Of a stretch of 44,857 nt of DNA, positions 35,845-44,717 are shown piece after piece. A model generated the notes under the pieces. That model saw only the letters and a program-made list of their open reading frames with translations, was not told where the DNA came from and searched no databases. The DNA is taken from positions 1 to 44,857 of the forward strand of contig PAQF01000065.1 of the NCBI GenBank assembly GCA_002709695.1, given 5' to 3'. This DNA is from Candidatus Poribacteria bacterium (GTDB lineage Bacteria; Poribacteria; WGA-4E; UBA9662). Each line of letters starts with the position of its first letter. Positions within the stretch are counted from its first letter, which is position 1. Both the position numbers and the translations under genes were made by a program.

Positions 35845-36773
35845 TAGATACGGCTTTTGTTTTCCCTGGACAAGGCACACAAAAAGTTGGAATGGGTCTT
35901 GACCTTTCATCTAACTTCGCAGAAGCCGACTTAGTCTTTGAAGAAGCAAATTCGATACTTAATTGGGATTTGAGAAACTTATGCTTCAATGGTCCAATTG
36001 AAGACTTAACACAAACTGAAAATGCACAATTGGCGATTCTAACGTGCAGCATTGCTTCATTACGAGTTGTGCAAAACTTTGGAATATCAGCAAGAATGGT
36101 AGCAGGACATAGCTTAGGTGAATACGCCGCGCTAATTGCCGCGGAGGTTATGGATTTTAGTTCTGCTTTGAAACTGGTTCAATTCCGGTCCAAATTTATG
36201 GCGGAAGCTGCTGCTCGGACGACTGGCAGCATGATAGCAATTATTGGACTTGAGGAAAATAAAATAAAGAAAATTTGCGACCAAATGGATGGCATTATCA
36301 GTATTGCAAATTTCAATTCCCCTAGCCAATACATCATCTCTGGAGAAACGCAATCACTTGAAGAATCGATCCCACTAGTGAAGTCTGCTGGTGCCAAACG
36401 GGTAATCCCATTACACGTCAGTGGGGCATTCCACTCTGATTTGATGATATCGGCACAAAAGCAATTCAGGTCTGTTATTTGTAACTACATATTTGGTGAA
36501 CCCAAAATAGATTTTGTTGCCAATACCACAGGCAACCTCATTAAAACCAGCAAAGAAATAAAAGAACTGCTTATAAAACAAATCACCAATCCAGTTCTAT
36601 GGGAGAAATCAATTCAGCTTATGAAGGGAACTGGAATATCACATTTTATTGAATTAGGCCCAGGAACCATCTTATCTGGACTCATTCGTAGAATTGGAGA
36701 TGGTAGTATTTGTTTCAATGTCGAAGATATGAAAAGTTTTGAGCGAACTCTCAATGGGACTAATGCGGCATGA
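35841..36773 (+). CDS. fabD: Malonyl-CoA:ACP transacylase
   Basis: Moves malonyl from CoA to ACP to supply the chain extender. The 310-residue protein begins TAFVFPGQGTQKVGMG, has the nucleophile S91 in GHSLGEYAAL and the partner H198 in SGAFHSDLM, and ends with the family block FIELGPGTILSGLIRRI. The start is the ATG in the ATGA overlap with fabH; an in-frame TTG at 35817 would give an unlikely 8-residue extension inside fabH. The end overlaps fabG by 4 nt in the same way. Confidence 0.97.
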   Translation: MIDTAFVFPGQGTQKVGMGLDLSSNFAEADLVFEEANSILNWDLRNLCFNGPIEDLTQTENAQLAILTCSIASLRVVQNFGISARMVAGHSLGEYAALIAAEVMDFSSALKLVQFRSKFMAEAAARTTGSMIAIIGLEENKIKKICDQMDGIISIANFNSPSQYIISGETQSLEESIPLVKSAGAKRVIPLHVSGAFHSDLMISAQKQFRSVICNYIFGEPKIDFVANTTGNLIKTSKEIKELLIKQITNPVLWEKSIQLMKGTGISHFIELGPGTILSGLIRRIGDGSICFNVEDMKSFERTLNGTNAA

Positions 36774-37510
36774 GCCTTGATGGAAAAGTTGCGATCATTA
36801 CCGGGGCATCCCGTGGTATTGGAAAAGCAATTGCACACTCTTTCTGCCAGGCAGGTGCACACATCATGATCTGTTCACGCGCAACAAACTCAATAAATCA
36901 GATAGCAGATGCTTTGACTAACCAAGGATACAAAGCATTTGCAACCCAAGCAGATGTCTCGAGTAGACCTGATGTAGAAACACTCGTTGAAAAAACGCTC
37001 TCGGAATTCGGAAAAATTGATATTCTTATCAATAATGCTGGTATTACACGCGATACATTACTAATGCGAATGAAAGATGAAGACTGGAACGCAGTGATAC
37101 AAACCAATTTGACTGGTGCCGCCTATTGTACTAGAGCAGTAATTCGACCAATGATTCGCCAAAAGAACGGATGTATCATCAATATATCTTCCATTGTTGG
37201 AATTGTTGGCAACGCCGGTCAAGCAAACTATGCTGCGGCTAAAGCAGGAATGGTTGGCCTAACAAAATCAGTTGCCAAAGAAGTAGCTAATCGTGGAATT
37301 AGAGTTAACGCAATTGCACCAGGTTTTATAACTACTGACATGACAGCAGAATTCTCCGAAGAAAACCGAAAAAAAATACTTGATCTCATTCCGATGAAAT
37401 CGTTCGGTTCTGTAGAAGATGTTGCTGAAGTCTCGAAATTTCTTGCATCTTCCTGTGCCCAATACATTACGGGACAAGTTATCCAAGTTGATGGAGGGAT
37501 GGGGATGTAA
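36770..37510 (+). CDS. fabG: 3-oxoacyl-ACP reductase
   Basis: The NADPH-dependent reduction step of fatty-acid elongation. A 246-residue short-chain dehydrogenase with the nucleotide motif GASRGIGKAIA, NNAG in ILINNAGITRDTLL, a catalytic Ser in INISSIVG, Y154 and K158 in the YAAAK box, and the C-terminal QVIQVDGGMGM that is typical of FabG. Its ATG overlaps the fabD stop. The gap to acpP is 91 nt, the longest so far in the cluster, so a separate promoter for acpP is possible although I see no clear one. Confidence 0.97.
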   Translation: MSLDGKVAIITGASRGIGKAIAHSFCQAGAHIMICSRATNSINQIADALTNQGYKAFATQADVSSRPDVETLVEKTLSEFGKIDILINNAGITRDTLLMRMKDEDWNAVIQTNLTGAAYCTRAVIRPMIRQKNGCIINISSIVGIVGNAGQANYAAAKAGMVGLTKSVAKEVANRGIRVNAIAPGFITTDMTAEFSEENRKKILDLIPMKSFGSVEDVAEVSKFLASSCAQYITGQVIQVDGGMGM

Positions 37511-37601
37511 TTATCCTTAAATATTCGATTATTTAATAAAAACTGAGACTCTGATTCTCAAGAAATTAATAACAATTACCAAAAAATTGGAGTACAAAGA
37601 T

Positions 37602-37835
37602 ATGGCAGTCGACAGAACAAAAGTCATTGAATTAATCGTTGAGCAACTAGATGCCGATGTGAAAAACATTTCAAACGATGATTCATTTATGGACGATCTA
37701 GGAGCGGATTCTCTAGACACAGTTGAATTGATTATGGCCTTTGAGGAAGAATTCGACATTGAAATACCAGATGAAGATGCTGAGAAGATCAGGACAGTTG
37801 GTGACGTCATTGAATATCTAGAAGATAAATTGTAA
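37602..37835 (+). CDS. acpP: Acyl carrier protein
   Basis: The 77-residue acidic carrier that holds growing acyl chains on a 4'-phosphopantetheine arm attached to S37 in [13 protein letters not shown]. The rest ([28 protein letters not shown]) is typical ACP helix II-III. The start is the ATG at 37602, with GGAG 9 nt upstream; a TTG at 37587 is in frame but unlikely. A minus-strand reading at 37529-38056 is antisense noise. Confidence 0.97.
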   Translation: MAVDRTKVIELIVEQLDADVKNISNDDSFMDDLGADSLDTVELIMAFEEEFDIEIPDEDAEKIRTVGDVIEYLEDKL

Positions 37836-37915
37836 AGTGTTTCTAACCTCCACCTAATAAACATTCTTAAAAAAATCTTAGAGCCAATTAATATCAACAA
37901 TAAAGGGGGGACAGC

Positions 37916-39157
37916 TTGAAGCGAGTTGTTGTTACTGGTATAGGTGCAATCACTCCTATTGGGAACTCCAAGGACGAGTTTTGGAATGGAGTTTTGTCTG
38001 GTAAGAATGGCATCGATTATGTTACGCGTTTCGATACAACTGAACACCGATCTCAAGTAGGTGGAGAGGTAAAGGGATTCGATGGTGAAAAGTTTATGTC
38101 ACGCAAGGAGGCATCACGGCTTCCACTGTTCATTCAGTATGCAATTGCAGGTGCCATTATGGCTCGTGAGGATGCTGAAATTAATCTAGATAACATAGAT
38201 CCATACAGAATTGGTGTTGGCATCGGTTCTGGCATCGGCGGGATCTGCGTAATGGAAGAAAACGCCCGTGCGCTGACCCTAAAAGGCCCTAAACGAGTAA
38301 GCCCGTTTTTTGTCCCGCACGAAATTATTAACATGGCATCCGGGCGTGTATCAATGTTAATGAACGCCAAGGGGCCAAACTTTGCTTCAGTAACAGCTTG
38401 TGCAACATCAAACAACGCAATTGGTGAAGCATATCGACTCATACAACAAAACCATGTCGACGTTATGTTTACAGGTGGAACTGAAGCCGCAATTACGCCG
38501 CTTGGTTATGCAGGATTTGACTCAATGCGAGCTATGTCAACTCGGAATGAGGACCCTACGCACGCTAGTCGTCCCTTTGATAAAGAGCGTGATGGGTTTG
38601 TTATGGGAGAAGGTTCTGGTATTATCATCTTGGAATCTTTGGAACATGCACAAAAACGGAATGCCAACATTTATGTTGAAATTGTAGGCTGTGGTATGAC
38701 GGCTGATGCCTACGATATGGTACACCCCCGTAACGATGGAGAAGGGGCATCCAAGGCGATGCAGTTTGCCTTAGATGGAGCAAAGCTAGCACCACAGAAT
38801 GTTGATTATATAAATACTCATGGAACTTCAACACCAGCAGGAGACTCAGCCGAGACGTCAGCAATCAAAAGATTATTTGCTGATTATGCCTACCACATAC
38901 CCGTAAGCTCAACTAAATCCATGACAGGCCATTTACTCGGCGCCGCAGGCGCCATTGAATTTATTGCTTGCATTGGCGCAATGGAGCATAACTCTCTCCC
39001 TCCAACAATTAACCTAGAAAATCCAGACCCAGAATGTGACTTAGACTATGTTCCCAATGAAGGCCGTTCTGCAGAACTCGATGTAGTGCTATCCAACTCA
39101 TTTGGATTTGGAGGCCATAATACTTCCATTGCTTTGAAAAAGTATAATGGGATCTAA
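37916..39157 (+). CDS. fabF: 3-oxoacyl-ACP synthase II
   Basis: The main chain-elongating condensing enzyme, 413 residues. The Cys-His-His triad is C162 in [10 protein letters not shown]302 in [11 protein letters not shown] and H339 in [10 protein letters not shown]. The ending [10 protein letters not shown] is also diagnostic. The start is a TTG at 37916 (read as Met-Lys-Arg-Val-Val-Val-Thr-Gly), with a purine-rich AGGGGGG 5 nt upstream; no ATG fits, so a rare start may lower its expression. The rnc gene that often follows fabF is replaced here by folK, which overlaps the fabF end by 11 nt. Confidence 0.96.
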   Translation: MKRVVVTGIGAITPIGNSKDEFWNGVLSGKNGIDYVTRFDTTEHRSQVGGEVKGFDGEKFMSRKEASRLPLFIQYAIAGAIMAREDAEINLDNIDPYRIGVGIGSGIGGICVMEENARALTLKGPKRVSPFFVPHEIINMASGRVSMLMNAKGPNFASVTACATSNNAIGEAYRLIQQNHVDVMFTGGTEAAITPLGYAGFDSMRAMSTRNEDPTHASRPFDKERDGFVMGEGSGIIILESLEHAQKRNANIYVEIVGCGMTADAYDMVHPRNDGEGASKAMQFALDGAKLAPQNVDYINTHGTSTPAGDSAETSAIKRLFADYAYHIPVSSTKSMTGHLLGAAGAIEFIACIGAMEHNSLPPTINLENPDPECDLDYVPNEGRSAELDVVLSNSFGFGGHNTSIALKKYNGI

Positions 39158-39632
39158 TCACGAACTTATTTATATCGGTTTAGGATCAAATGTTGGTGAT
39201 CGAAAACTTTACATCGATCGAGCTTTAGATCTGCTAGCAAAAACAGTAGCCATCCGAGCAATATCGTCTATCTATGAAACGGATCCTGTTGGTTACAAAA
39301 TTCAAGCACCATTTCTGAATAGCGTTGCCGAAATTCAGACATTAATTTCCCCTCATGATCTATTAAAAAGGTTTAAAAAAATAGAAACAGAAGTTGGGCG
39401 TCAGCCGCGTTTCCATTGGGGGCCACGTGAGATTGACTTGGACATTCTCATGTATGGCAACAGAATCATCGACACTCCCAATTTGACCATACCTCACCCA
39501 GAAATGTATCGACGCGATTTTGTACTGATCCCTTTACGTGAAATAGCAAAAAACCTTGTACACCCAGTTCTACAAAAAGAAATCCAAGATTTCAGATGCC
39601 CAGAACCTTTGCAGATTAGACATTTCGCATAA
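39147..39632 (+). CDS. folK: 2-amino-4-hydroxy-6-hydroxymethyldihydropteridine pyrophosphokinase
   Basis: Transfers pyrophosphate from ATP to the pterin in folate synthesis. The 161-residue protein has [11 protein letters not shown] at the start, NSVAEIQT, the active-site block [14 protein letters not shown] (the two Mg2+-binding Asp residues), and [18 protein letters not shown] near the end. It is a single-domain form, not fused to FolB or FolP. The ATG lies inside the end of fabF, so it depends on fabF translation. It closes the fab cluster and stops 21 nt from the convergent gene at 39654. Folate supplies the C1 donor used by PanB. Confidence 0.95.
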   Translation: MGSNHELIYIGLGSNVGDRKLYIDRALDLLAKTVAIRAISSIYETDPVGYKIQAPFLNSVAEIQTLISPHDLLKRFKKIETEVGRQPRFHWGPREIDLDILMYGNRIIDTPNLTIPHPEMYRRDFVLIPLREIAKNLVHPVLQKEIQDFRCPEPLQIRHFA

Positions 39633-39653
39633 TCCTAAACAGAAGAACTACTT

Positions 39654-41138
39654 TCACTTTAACAAAACCATCTGCTTTACCTGATTACCTTCACTTGATT
39701 CTAAGCGATAGAAATAGATTCCACTTGACAAAAAATCTCCATCTGCATCTCTCGCATTCCAGAATGCAGCATCCTCCGGTGTAACATAAAACCCTGGTTC
39801 TTTAACCCCCAAATAAATTTGGTTGACTACGGTCCCATCCACTTGGTAGATCATAATATTCGCTTCAGATCGGCGTTTAATATAATAAGGAATCCACGTC
39901 TCTGGGTTGAACGGATTTGGGTAATTTTGGAAAAGCATTGACTCAGCCTGTTTAACCTGCCCAAAAAAGACAGGCTTACTCTCTTTTAGCTTAACCTTGT
40001 TCAAATTGGTGTTGGTAATACGGTAAATGGCATTACCATAATCATCAGAAACCAGTATAGAACCATCTGGCATAATGAGTAAATCAACCGGACGTCCCCA
40101 TCTACTGCCATCTTCCTGCAGCCATCCATCAGCGAAAACTTCATATGAGATTGCTTTACCTCCTTCCAATCGAACGAGTGTAATTCGGTATCCAATTGGA
40201 ATAGTACGATTCCACGAGCCATGTTCGGCAATAAAAATCTGGTCTTTATACTCTTTAGGAAACATAATCCCATCATAAAAACGCATGCCGAGAGCTGCAA
40301 CGTGAGGTCCCAATTCTATAGCGGGTCTTACTATATTATCGAGATTCCTTTTTTTGCCAAAATCAGGGTCTAATATGTTTTTTCCGTGCAGATAAGGAAA
40401 TCCGAAATGTAATCCCCTTCGAGGCGCATGATTCAATTCATCCGGTGGAATGTTATCACCCAGCATATCTCGTCCATTATCGGTAAACCACAACTCTTTG
40501 GTTTCAGGGTGCCAATCAAAACCAACTGTATTTCGCACACCATGAGCAAAAACCTCGAGTTCCGACCCATTCGGTTGCATACGCATAATCGAAGCATAAC
40601 GTTGGTCCTCCCGTTCACATACGTTGCAGGGAGCACCAACTGGTACATATAATCGGTTATCTGGACCGAATCGAATGAACTTCCAACCATGGTGAGGATC
40701 GGCTGGAAATTCATCATTCACAACGACAGGTTCAGGCGGGTTTCGGAGACTATTTTCTATTTTATCATATCTCAGAACCCGGTTGAGTTCAGCAACATAA
40801 AGGTCTTCGTTCCTAAAGGCAACACCATTCGGCATATTCAAATTACGAGCCACGACAATGACCTCATCAGCTTGATAGTCCCGATCCGTATCCAAAATTG
40901 CATACACACTTCCAGCTTGTCGAGTGCCAACAAATAAAGTCCCATTTGGACTTAATGCCATAGAGCGCGCATTGTCCACATTCTCGGCGTAAATATTAAT
41001 TTCGAAGCCATCAGGTAGACGAACTAAATCGATTGGCAGGCTCGCAGAGTCACTAAAACAGACAAAAAAAAGCAGAGATAATGCCAAAAAGAGAAACAAA
41101 AATTCCTGAGCAATTGAGTACATGTTCAGCTTAACCAT
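39654..41138 (-). CDS. Secreted glucose/sorbosone dehydrogenase-like beta-propeller with sorting domain
   Basis: A 494-residue exported protein. A hydrophobic signal (FLFLFLALSLLFFVCFS) precedes a six-bladed GSDH (PQQ-type sugar dehydrogenase) propeller at about 40-390: LPDGFEINIYAENV, GVRNTVGFDWHPETKELWF and the DNGRDMLGDNIPPDEL stretch are typical. Members oxidise sugars or aldehydes with PQQ, but many homologues of this subgroup are uncharacterised. The last 80 or so residues form a sorting-like domain with NYPNPFNPETWIPYYI, close to that of the giant protein. I place the start at 41138, where ATGGTTAA overlaps the end of the creatininase gene; a start at 41171 would overlap more, and one at 41123 is also possible. 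None has a clear Shine-Dalgarno. Confidence 0.82.
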   Translation of the reverse strand: MVKLNMYSIAQEFLFLFLALSLLFFVCFSDSASLPIDLVRLPDGFEINIYAENVDNARSMALSPNGTLFVGTRQAGSVYAILDTDRDYQADEVIVVARNLNMPNGVAFRNEDLYVAELNRVLRYDKIENSLRNPPEPVVVNDEFPADPHHGWKFIRFGPDNRLYVPVGAPCNVCEREDQRYASIMRMQPNGSELEVFAHGVRNTVGFDWHPETKELWFTDNGRDMLGDNIPPDELNHAPRRGLHFGFPYLHGKNILDPDFGKKRNLDNIVRPAIELGPHVAALGMRFYDGIMFPKEYKDQIFIAEHGSWNRTIPIGYRITLVRLEGGKAISYEVFADGWLQEDGSRWGRPVDLLIMPDGSILVSDDYGNAIYRITNTNLNKVKLKESKPVFFGQVKQAESMLFQNYPNPFNPETWIPYYIKRRSEANIMIYQVDGTVVNQIYLGVKEPGFYVTPEDAAFWNARDADGDFLSSGIYFYRLESSEGNQVKQMVLLK

Positions 41139-41898
41139 ACAAATTATCAAGATCACAGGCTGCAAATTCAATAAGGAACTCTGCTATCTTCTCGGTTAGC
41201 ACACGGAGATATACTTCACCTTTTTCTGCTTTCGACTTCTCTGGGTTACCAACGCCAGTATCAACTGTTGCTTTGCTCCACTCTCGCTGTGCCCAAACCC
41301 AACCTTGCCGTAGACCTTCGAGTTTAAAGCGACTCTCCATACCTTTTCCTGCTTCAGATAAAGGTTTTACCAAATGAGGTGCAACGAACAACATGTTGCT
41401 CGTCTCCATTTCTCCAGCATGATCTCCCGGTTCATCGAAAAAATCGTTTGTATTAATAACCTGATACCAACTTAATGTACTGATCAACATATGAGAATAG
41501 TTAGGTTGGATCTCACGAATTATCTGCTTGAAATCATTGCCTCCATGCCCATTCATAACCACTACTTTAGACATACCTTGGCAAGAAAGGGAATCGATGA
41601 TGTCACGCAACACCGCCGCCTGTGTACTGGGATTCATATTAATATCGAACTTAATATCAAGTTGTCCTGTATTAACACCAAACGGGACCGTTGGTAAAAC
41701 TATGACTTTCGACTTTTTCTCCCACGCTAGCCTAGCCGATTCAGTCGCTATGTAGTCACACTGAATCACATCGGTCGAATAAGGGAGATGATAGTTATGG
41801 GCCTCTGTCGCCCCCCAAGGAAGTATGGCAACTTCATAATCGTTGCCTTTTGTTGTTTCCCAAGTAGTCTCTGCTAATACATATGGCCGGTTGGACAT
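41131..41898 (-). CDS. Creatininase-family amidohydrolase
   Basis: A 255-residue cytoplasmic metal-dependent amidohydrolase of the creatininase/MftE-like family. The two-metal site is visible: Glu and His in GATEAHNYHL, Asp in STDVIQCDY, His in NGHGGND and Glu in HAGEMETS. Members include creatinine amidohydrolase, formamide hydrolases of flavin or riboflavin pathways, and peptide-processing MftE; which one applies here is unknown. GAGGT lies about 6 nt before the ATG at 41898. Its TAA overlaps the likely start of the secreted dehydrogenase gene, so the two form one transcript, although no shared pathway is obvious. MftE-type proteins mature redox peptides that serve dehydrogenases, but no such peptide gene is seen. 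Confidence 0.88.
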   Translation of the reverse strand: MSNRPYVLAETTWETTKGNDYEVAILPWGATEAHNYHLPYSTDVIQCDYIATESARLAWEKKSKVIVLPTVPFGVNTGQLDIKFDINMNPSTQAAVLRDIIDSLSCQGMSKVVVMNGHGGNDFKQIIREIQPNYSHMLISTLSWYQVINTNDFFDEPGDHAGEMETSNMLFVAPHLVKPLSEAGKGMESRFKLEGLRQGWVWAQREWSKATVDTGVGNPEKSKAEKGEVYLRVLTEKIAEFLIEFAACDLDNLYG

Positions 41899-42003
41899 CT
41901 TTACCTCTAAATTCGTCTTTGAAAATCGGTTATCTCAGTTGCAAATCCATAGTTGAACCCAGATCTATTTTCCCATCACAGTTAATTATTAATCACACCG
42001 ATC

Positions 42004-42009
42004 TATAAT
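42004..42009 (+). promoter_or_regulatory. -10 element in the divergent region before the ThrC-like gene
   Basis: A perfect TATAAT about 93 nt before the ATG at 42102, with only a weak TTAATT (41982-41987) at -35. It lies in the 203-bp gap between the divergent creatininase and ThrC-like genes. I see no other element in that gap. Confidence 0.3.
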
Positions 42010-42101
42010 ATGCTAAAATTCAAAAGTTTATTATATACGAATTAGTGTTACTAGATCAAGCATCAGTAAAACCAACTCAAATCTGCAATATAAGGTAACA
42101 A

Positions 42102-43235
42102 ATGGTTAACTATCTCTGTCACGTATGTGACACTACTTTCTCAGTAGACATCACTCGCTACAAATGTGAATGCGGGAGCCCTCTCAATCTAACACAATCG
42201 GAAATTTATTTCCCTATTGAAGAAATTAAAAATCGAGACAATAACCTATGGCGTTATCGTGAAGCGCTCCCAATTGCCAATGAATCCTCAATTGTTTCAC
42301 TCAATGAAGGAATGACCCCACTCATCCCAGCTAGTTCGTCTGCATGCGACCATCGACTAAAATTAGATTTTGTTTTTCCAACAGGATCCTATAAAGATCG
42401 AGGGGCATCCATTCTCCTATCGAAAGCACGGGAAATAGGGATTCGTGAAGTCGTCGAAGATTCTTCGGGAAATGCTGGTGCCGCAATTGCAGCCTATAGT
42501 GCCAAAGCAGATATCGATTGCACTATTTATTGTCCATCCACCACATCAGCAGGGAAATTAACCCAGATCTCAATGCACGGAGCAAAATTAAAGCTGATCG
42601 AAGGCAGCCGTGCTCATACAACACAAGCAGTACTTCAAGCAACTGGAACGACCTTTTATGCCTCTCATAACTGGAATCCATTCTTTTTGGAAGGGACAAA
42701 GACACTTGCCTTTGAGATCACAGAACAGCTGGGCTGGAAAGCCCCAGATGGCGTCATCTGTCCTGTCGGCTTTGGCAGCATTTACCTAGGATTGTATATA
42801 GGCTTCAAACAACTCTACGACCAAAAGATAATTAAAAAGATTCCTCGTTTGCTCGGTGTTCAGTCTGAAGCATGCTGTCCTATCTATCAAACTTATCACT
42901 ACAACCAACCAAAAATAACAAAAATGGCTCTGCGACACGAGACTTTGGCCGAAGGCATCATCTCAGAACTTCCCGTTCGTTCTAAGATGATTATGGAAGC
43001 AATGAATACTACTGATGGGGCATTCACAATCGTAAGTGAAGAGAATATTAAAGATGGAATCAAAATTCTAGCAAAACAGGGTATATACGTGGAACCCACT
43101 TCAGCTGTTATTGTCAAAGCATTCGATCATTTCACCCAAACTAAAATTATTCGTGGAAATGACCTAATCGTTTCAGTCTTAACAGGATCAGGGCTTAAAG
43201 CTACAGATAAATTAACCAAAATGCTTTCAACATGA
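42102..43235 (+). CDS. thrC: Threonine synthase-like PLP enzyme
   Basis: A 377-residue fold-type II PLP enzyme. An N-terminal zinc-ribbon-like pair (CHVC and CECG, residues 6-28) is typical of threonine synthases. The PLP lysine is K98 in TGSYKDRGAS. EDSSGNAGAAIAAYSAK is the phosphate/substrate loop, and VSVLTGSGLKATD closes the protein. It would convert O-phosphohomoserine to threonine. Against the canonical family, the stretch before the Lys (KLDFVFPTGSYKDRG) is shortened, lacking the usual longer E-x-NPTGSFKDR lead, so it may be a paralogue with another amino-acid substrate. hom and lysC in the same window support the ThrC reading; thrB is not present here. It stands alone. Confidence 0.72.
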   Translation: MVNYLCHVCDTTFSVDITRYKCECGSPLNLTQSEIYFPIEEIKNRDNNLWRYREALPIANESSIVSLNEGMTPLIPASSSACDHRLKLDFVFPTGSYKDRGASILLSKAREIGIREVVEDSSGNAGAAIAAYSAKADIDCTIYCPSTTSAGKLTQISMHGAKLKLIEGSRAHTTQAVLQATGTTFYASHNWNPFFLEGTKTLAFEITEQLGWKAPDGVICPVGFGSIYLGLYIGFKQLYDQKIIKKIPRLLGVQSEACCPIYQTYHYNQPKITKMALRHETLAEGIISELPVRSKMIMEAMNTTDGAFTIVSEENIKDGIKILAKQGIYVEPTSAVIVKAFDHFTQTKIIRGNDLIVSVLTGSGLKATDKLTKMLST

Positions 43236-43330
43236 AAGATGATACAAATATCGGTCTTACAAACTTGATTCGTATCCACAATAATTACAATTATTAGCCT
43301 TTCTAAATTGAAGTACCAAAGGACAATTTC

Positions 43331-44647
43331 ATGAAATTTTATTGGTCAGCTATCTTATTATGTTCACAGATGTTTTCAATGTCGACAATCGTATCAAGTG
43401 GAGCCCCTCTACATGACTACGTCAACCGTCCTGAACCAAAGTTTAGCTGGAAACAAACAAGTGGTCAAATAGATCATGATTTGGGTACGATTTATTCTTT
43501 AAAATTAACTTCACAGGAATGGAAAGGAAACCTGTGGCAACATAATCTGCAAGTTTTTGTGCCATCAGACTTAACTTATCCTAGTAGTATGCTGTTACTT
43601 GTTAACAGTGGACGAGACGATGGTCAACCCGATAAGGAAGATATGGAATTGGGACTAAAGTTAGCAAAACTCTCTGGATCCACCTGTGCATTGTTGTCAC
43701 AAGTGCCAAATCAGCCGCTATACGATGGGAAACGTGAGGATGATCTAATTGCTCATACTTTTGAAAAGTACCTTGAATCGGGAGATGCAACTTGGCTACT
43801 GCTGCTACCAATGGTGAACAGTGCAATCAAAGCAATGGACACTACACAAATATTTATGGACCAAACCCTGCAAATCACGATCAAAGACTTTGTTATTGCA
43901 GGCGCGTCAAAACGTGGCTGGACAAGTTGGCTAACTGCAGCTGTAGACCCCCGAATTAAAGCAACAATGCCGATTGTCATCGATACTCTAAATATGCCTG
44001 ATCAGATGAAGTATCAAATGGAAATATGGGGGAGTTACAGCGAGGAAATAGGTGATTATACCGTCCGGGGAATTCAAGATCACCTAAGTACAGAAGTGGG
44101 ACAGAATCTTGTATCCATTGTTGATCCTTACAGTTATCGTGAACAGTTAACAATGCCCAAACTGTCAGTGATTGGTACAAACGACGACTATTGGGTTCTA
44201 GACGCACTGAACCTTTACTGGGATGAGTTACCATCCCCTAAGTATGTACTTTATGTTCCTAATTCCGGACATAACTTAGAGGATCGAGAGCGTACGATAT
44301 CCGGACTAACTGGCTTCTATCGCTTTGTCGTCTCAGACAAGGATCTACCCAACATAACTTGGAAACACTCACAGGAAAATGATAGATTGCAGCTTCATTA
44401 TGAATCTGACCAAAAACCCGTGGACGCGAGGTTATGGTTCGCAGCTGCGGAGAACCGGGATTTCCGAGATGCAACTTGGCTATCAATACCAGCAAAATCA
44501 CTAGATAATGGAGCCTTCTTTGGAGAATTGATTTTATCTTCGACACATTATGTTGCAGTTTTAGGAGAACTAACTTTTATGATTGATGGCCAGCCCTGTC
44601 CACTTTCCACACAGGTTAATATAGGAAATCCATTAGTCCAACAATAA
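43331..44647 (+). CDS. PhoPQ-activated pathogenicity-related family protein (PqaA-like)
   Basis: A 438-residue secreted alpha/beta-hydrolase-like protein of the PhoPQ-related family. A signal peptide covers about residues 1-22 (SAILLCSQMFSMSTI). Family blocks follow: PLYDGKREDDLIAHTFEKYL (about 125), the nucleophile elbow GASKRGWTSWLTAAVDPRI with S193, VIDTLNMPDQMKYQME, GTNDDYWVLDALNLYWDEL (about 280) and H314 in VPNSGHNLED. An Ig-like C-terminal domain (residues about 340-438) completes it. The Ser and His of a hydrolase triad are present; an Asp is likely in GTNDD or in NLEDRE. The name comes from Salmonella pqaA, but the biochemical role is unknown, and regulation by PhoPQ is not implied here. 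Confidence 0.88.
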   Translation: MKFYWSAILLCSQMFSMSTIVSSGAPLHDYVNRPEPKFSWKQTSGQIDHDLGTIYSLKLTSQEWKGNLWQHNLQVFVPSDLTYPSSMLLLVNSGRDDGQPDKEDMELGLKLAKLSGSTCALLSQVPNQPLYDGKREDDLIAHTFEKYLESGDATWLLLLPMVNSAIKAMDTTQIFMDQTLQITIKDFVIAGASKRGWTSWLTAAVDPRIKATMPIVIDTLNMPDQMKYQMEIWGSYSEEIGDYTVRGIQDHLSTEVGQNLVSIVDPYSYREQLTMPKLSVIGTNDDYWVLDALNLYWDELPSPKYVLYVPNSGHNLEDRERTISGLTGFYRFVVSDKDLPNITWKHSQENDRLQLHYESDQKPVDARLWFAAAENRDFRDATWLSIPAKSLDNGAFFGELILSSTHYVAVLGELTFMIDGQPCPLSTQVNIGNPLVQQ

Positions 44648-44659
44648 AAACGAGGTAAT

Positions 44660-44700
44660 AAAAAAGGCCAAACCCTGCAACATGGATTTGACCCTTTTTT
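44660..44700. terminator. Bidirectional terminator between the PqaA-like gene and groEL
   Basis: An imperfect stem (AAAAAAGG-CAAA-CC against GG-TTTG-CCTTTTTT, with small internal mismatches) is flanked by an A run on one side and T44695-44700 on the other, so it can end transcripts from both directions. It lies 13 nt after the PqaA-like stop and 18 nt past the groEL stop. Confidence 0.7.
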
Positions 44701-44717
44701 CTTTGCTCAGGTTGTAT

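Noticed and set aside
37529-38056. 175-residue minus-strand reading
   Set aside because: Covers acpP and the start of fabF in antisense; both sense genes are certain.
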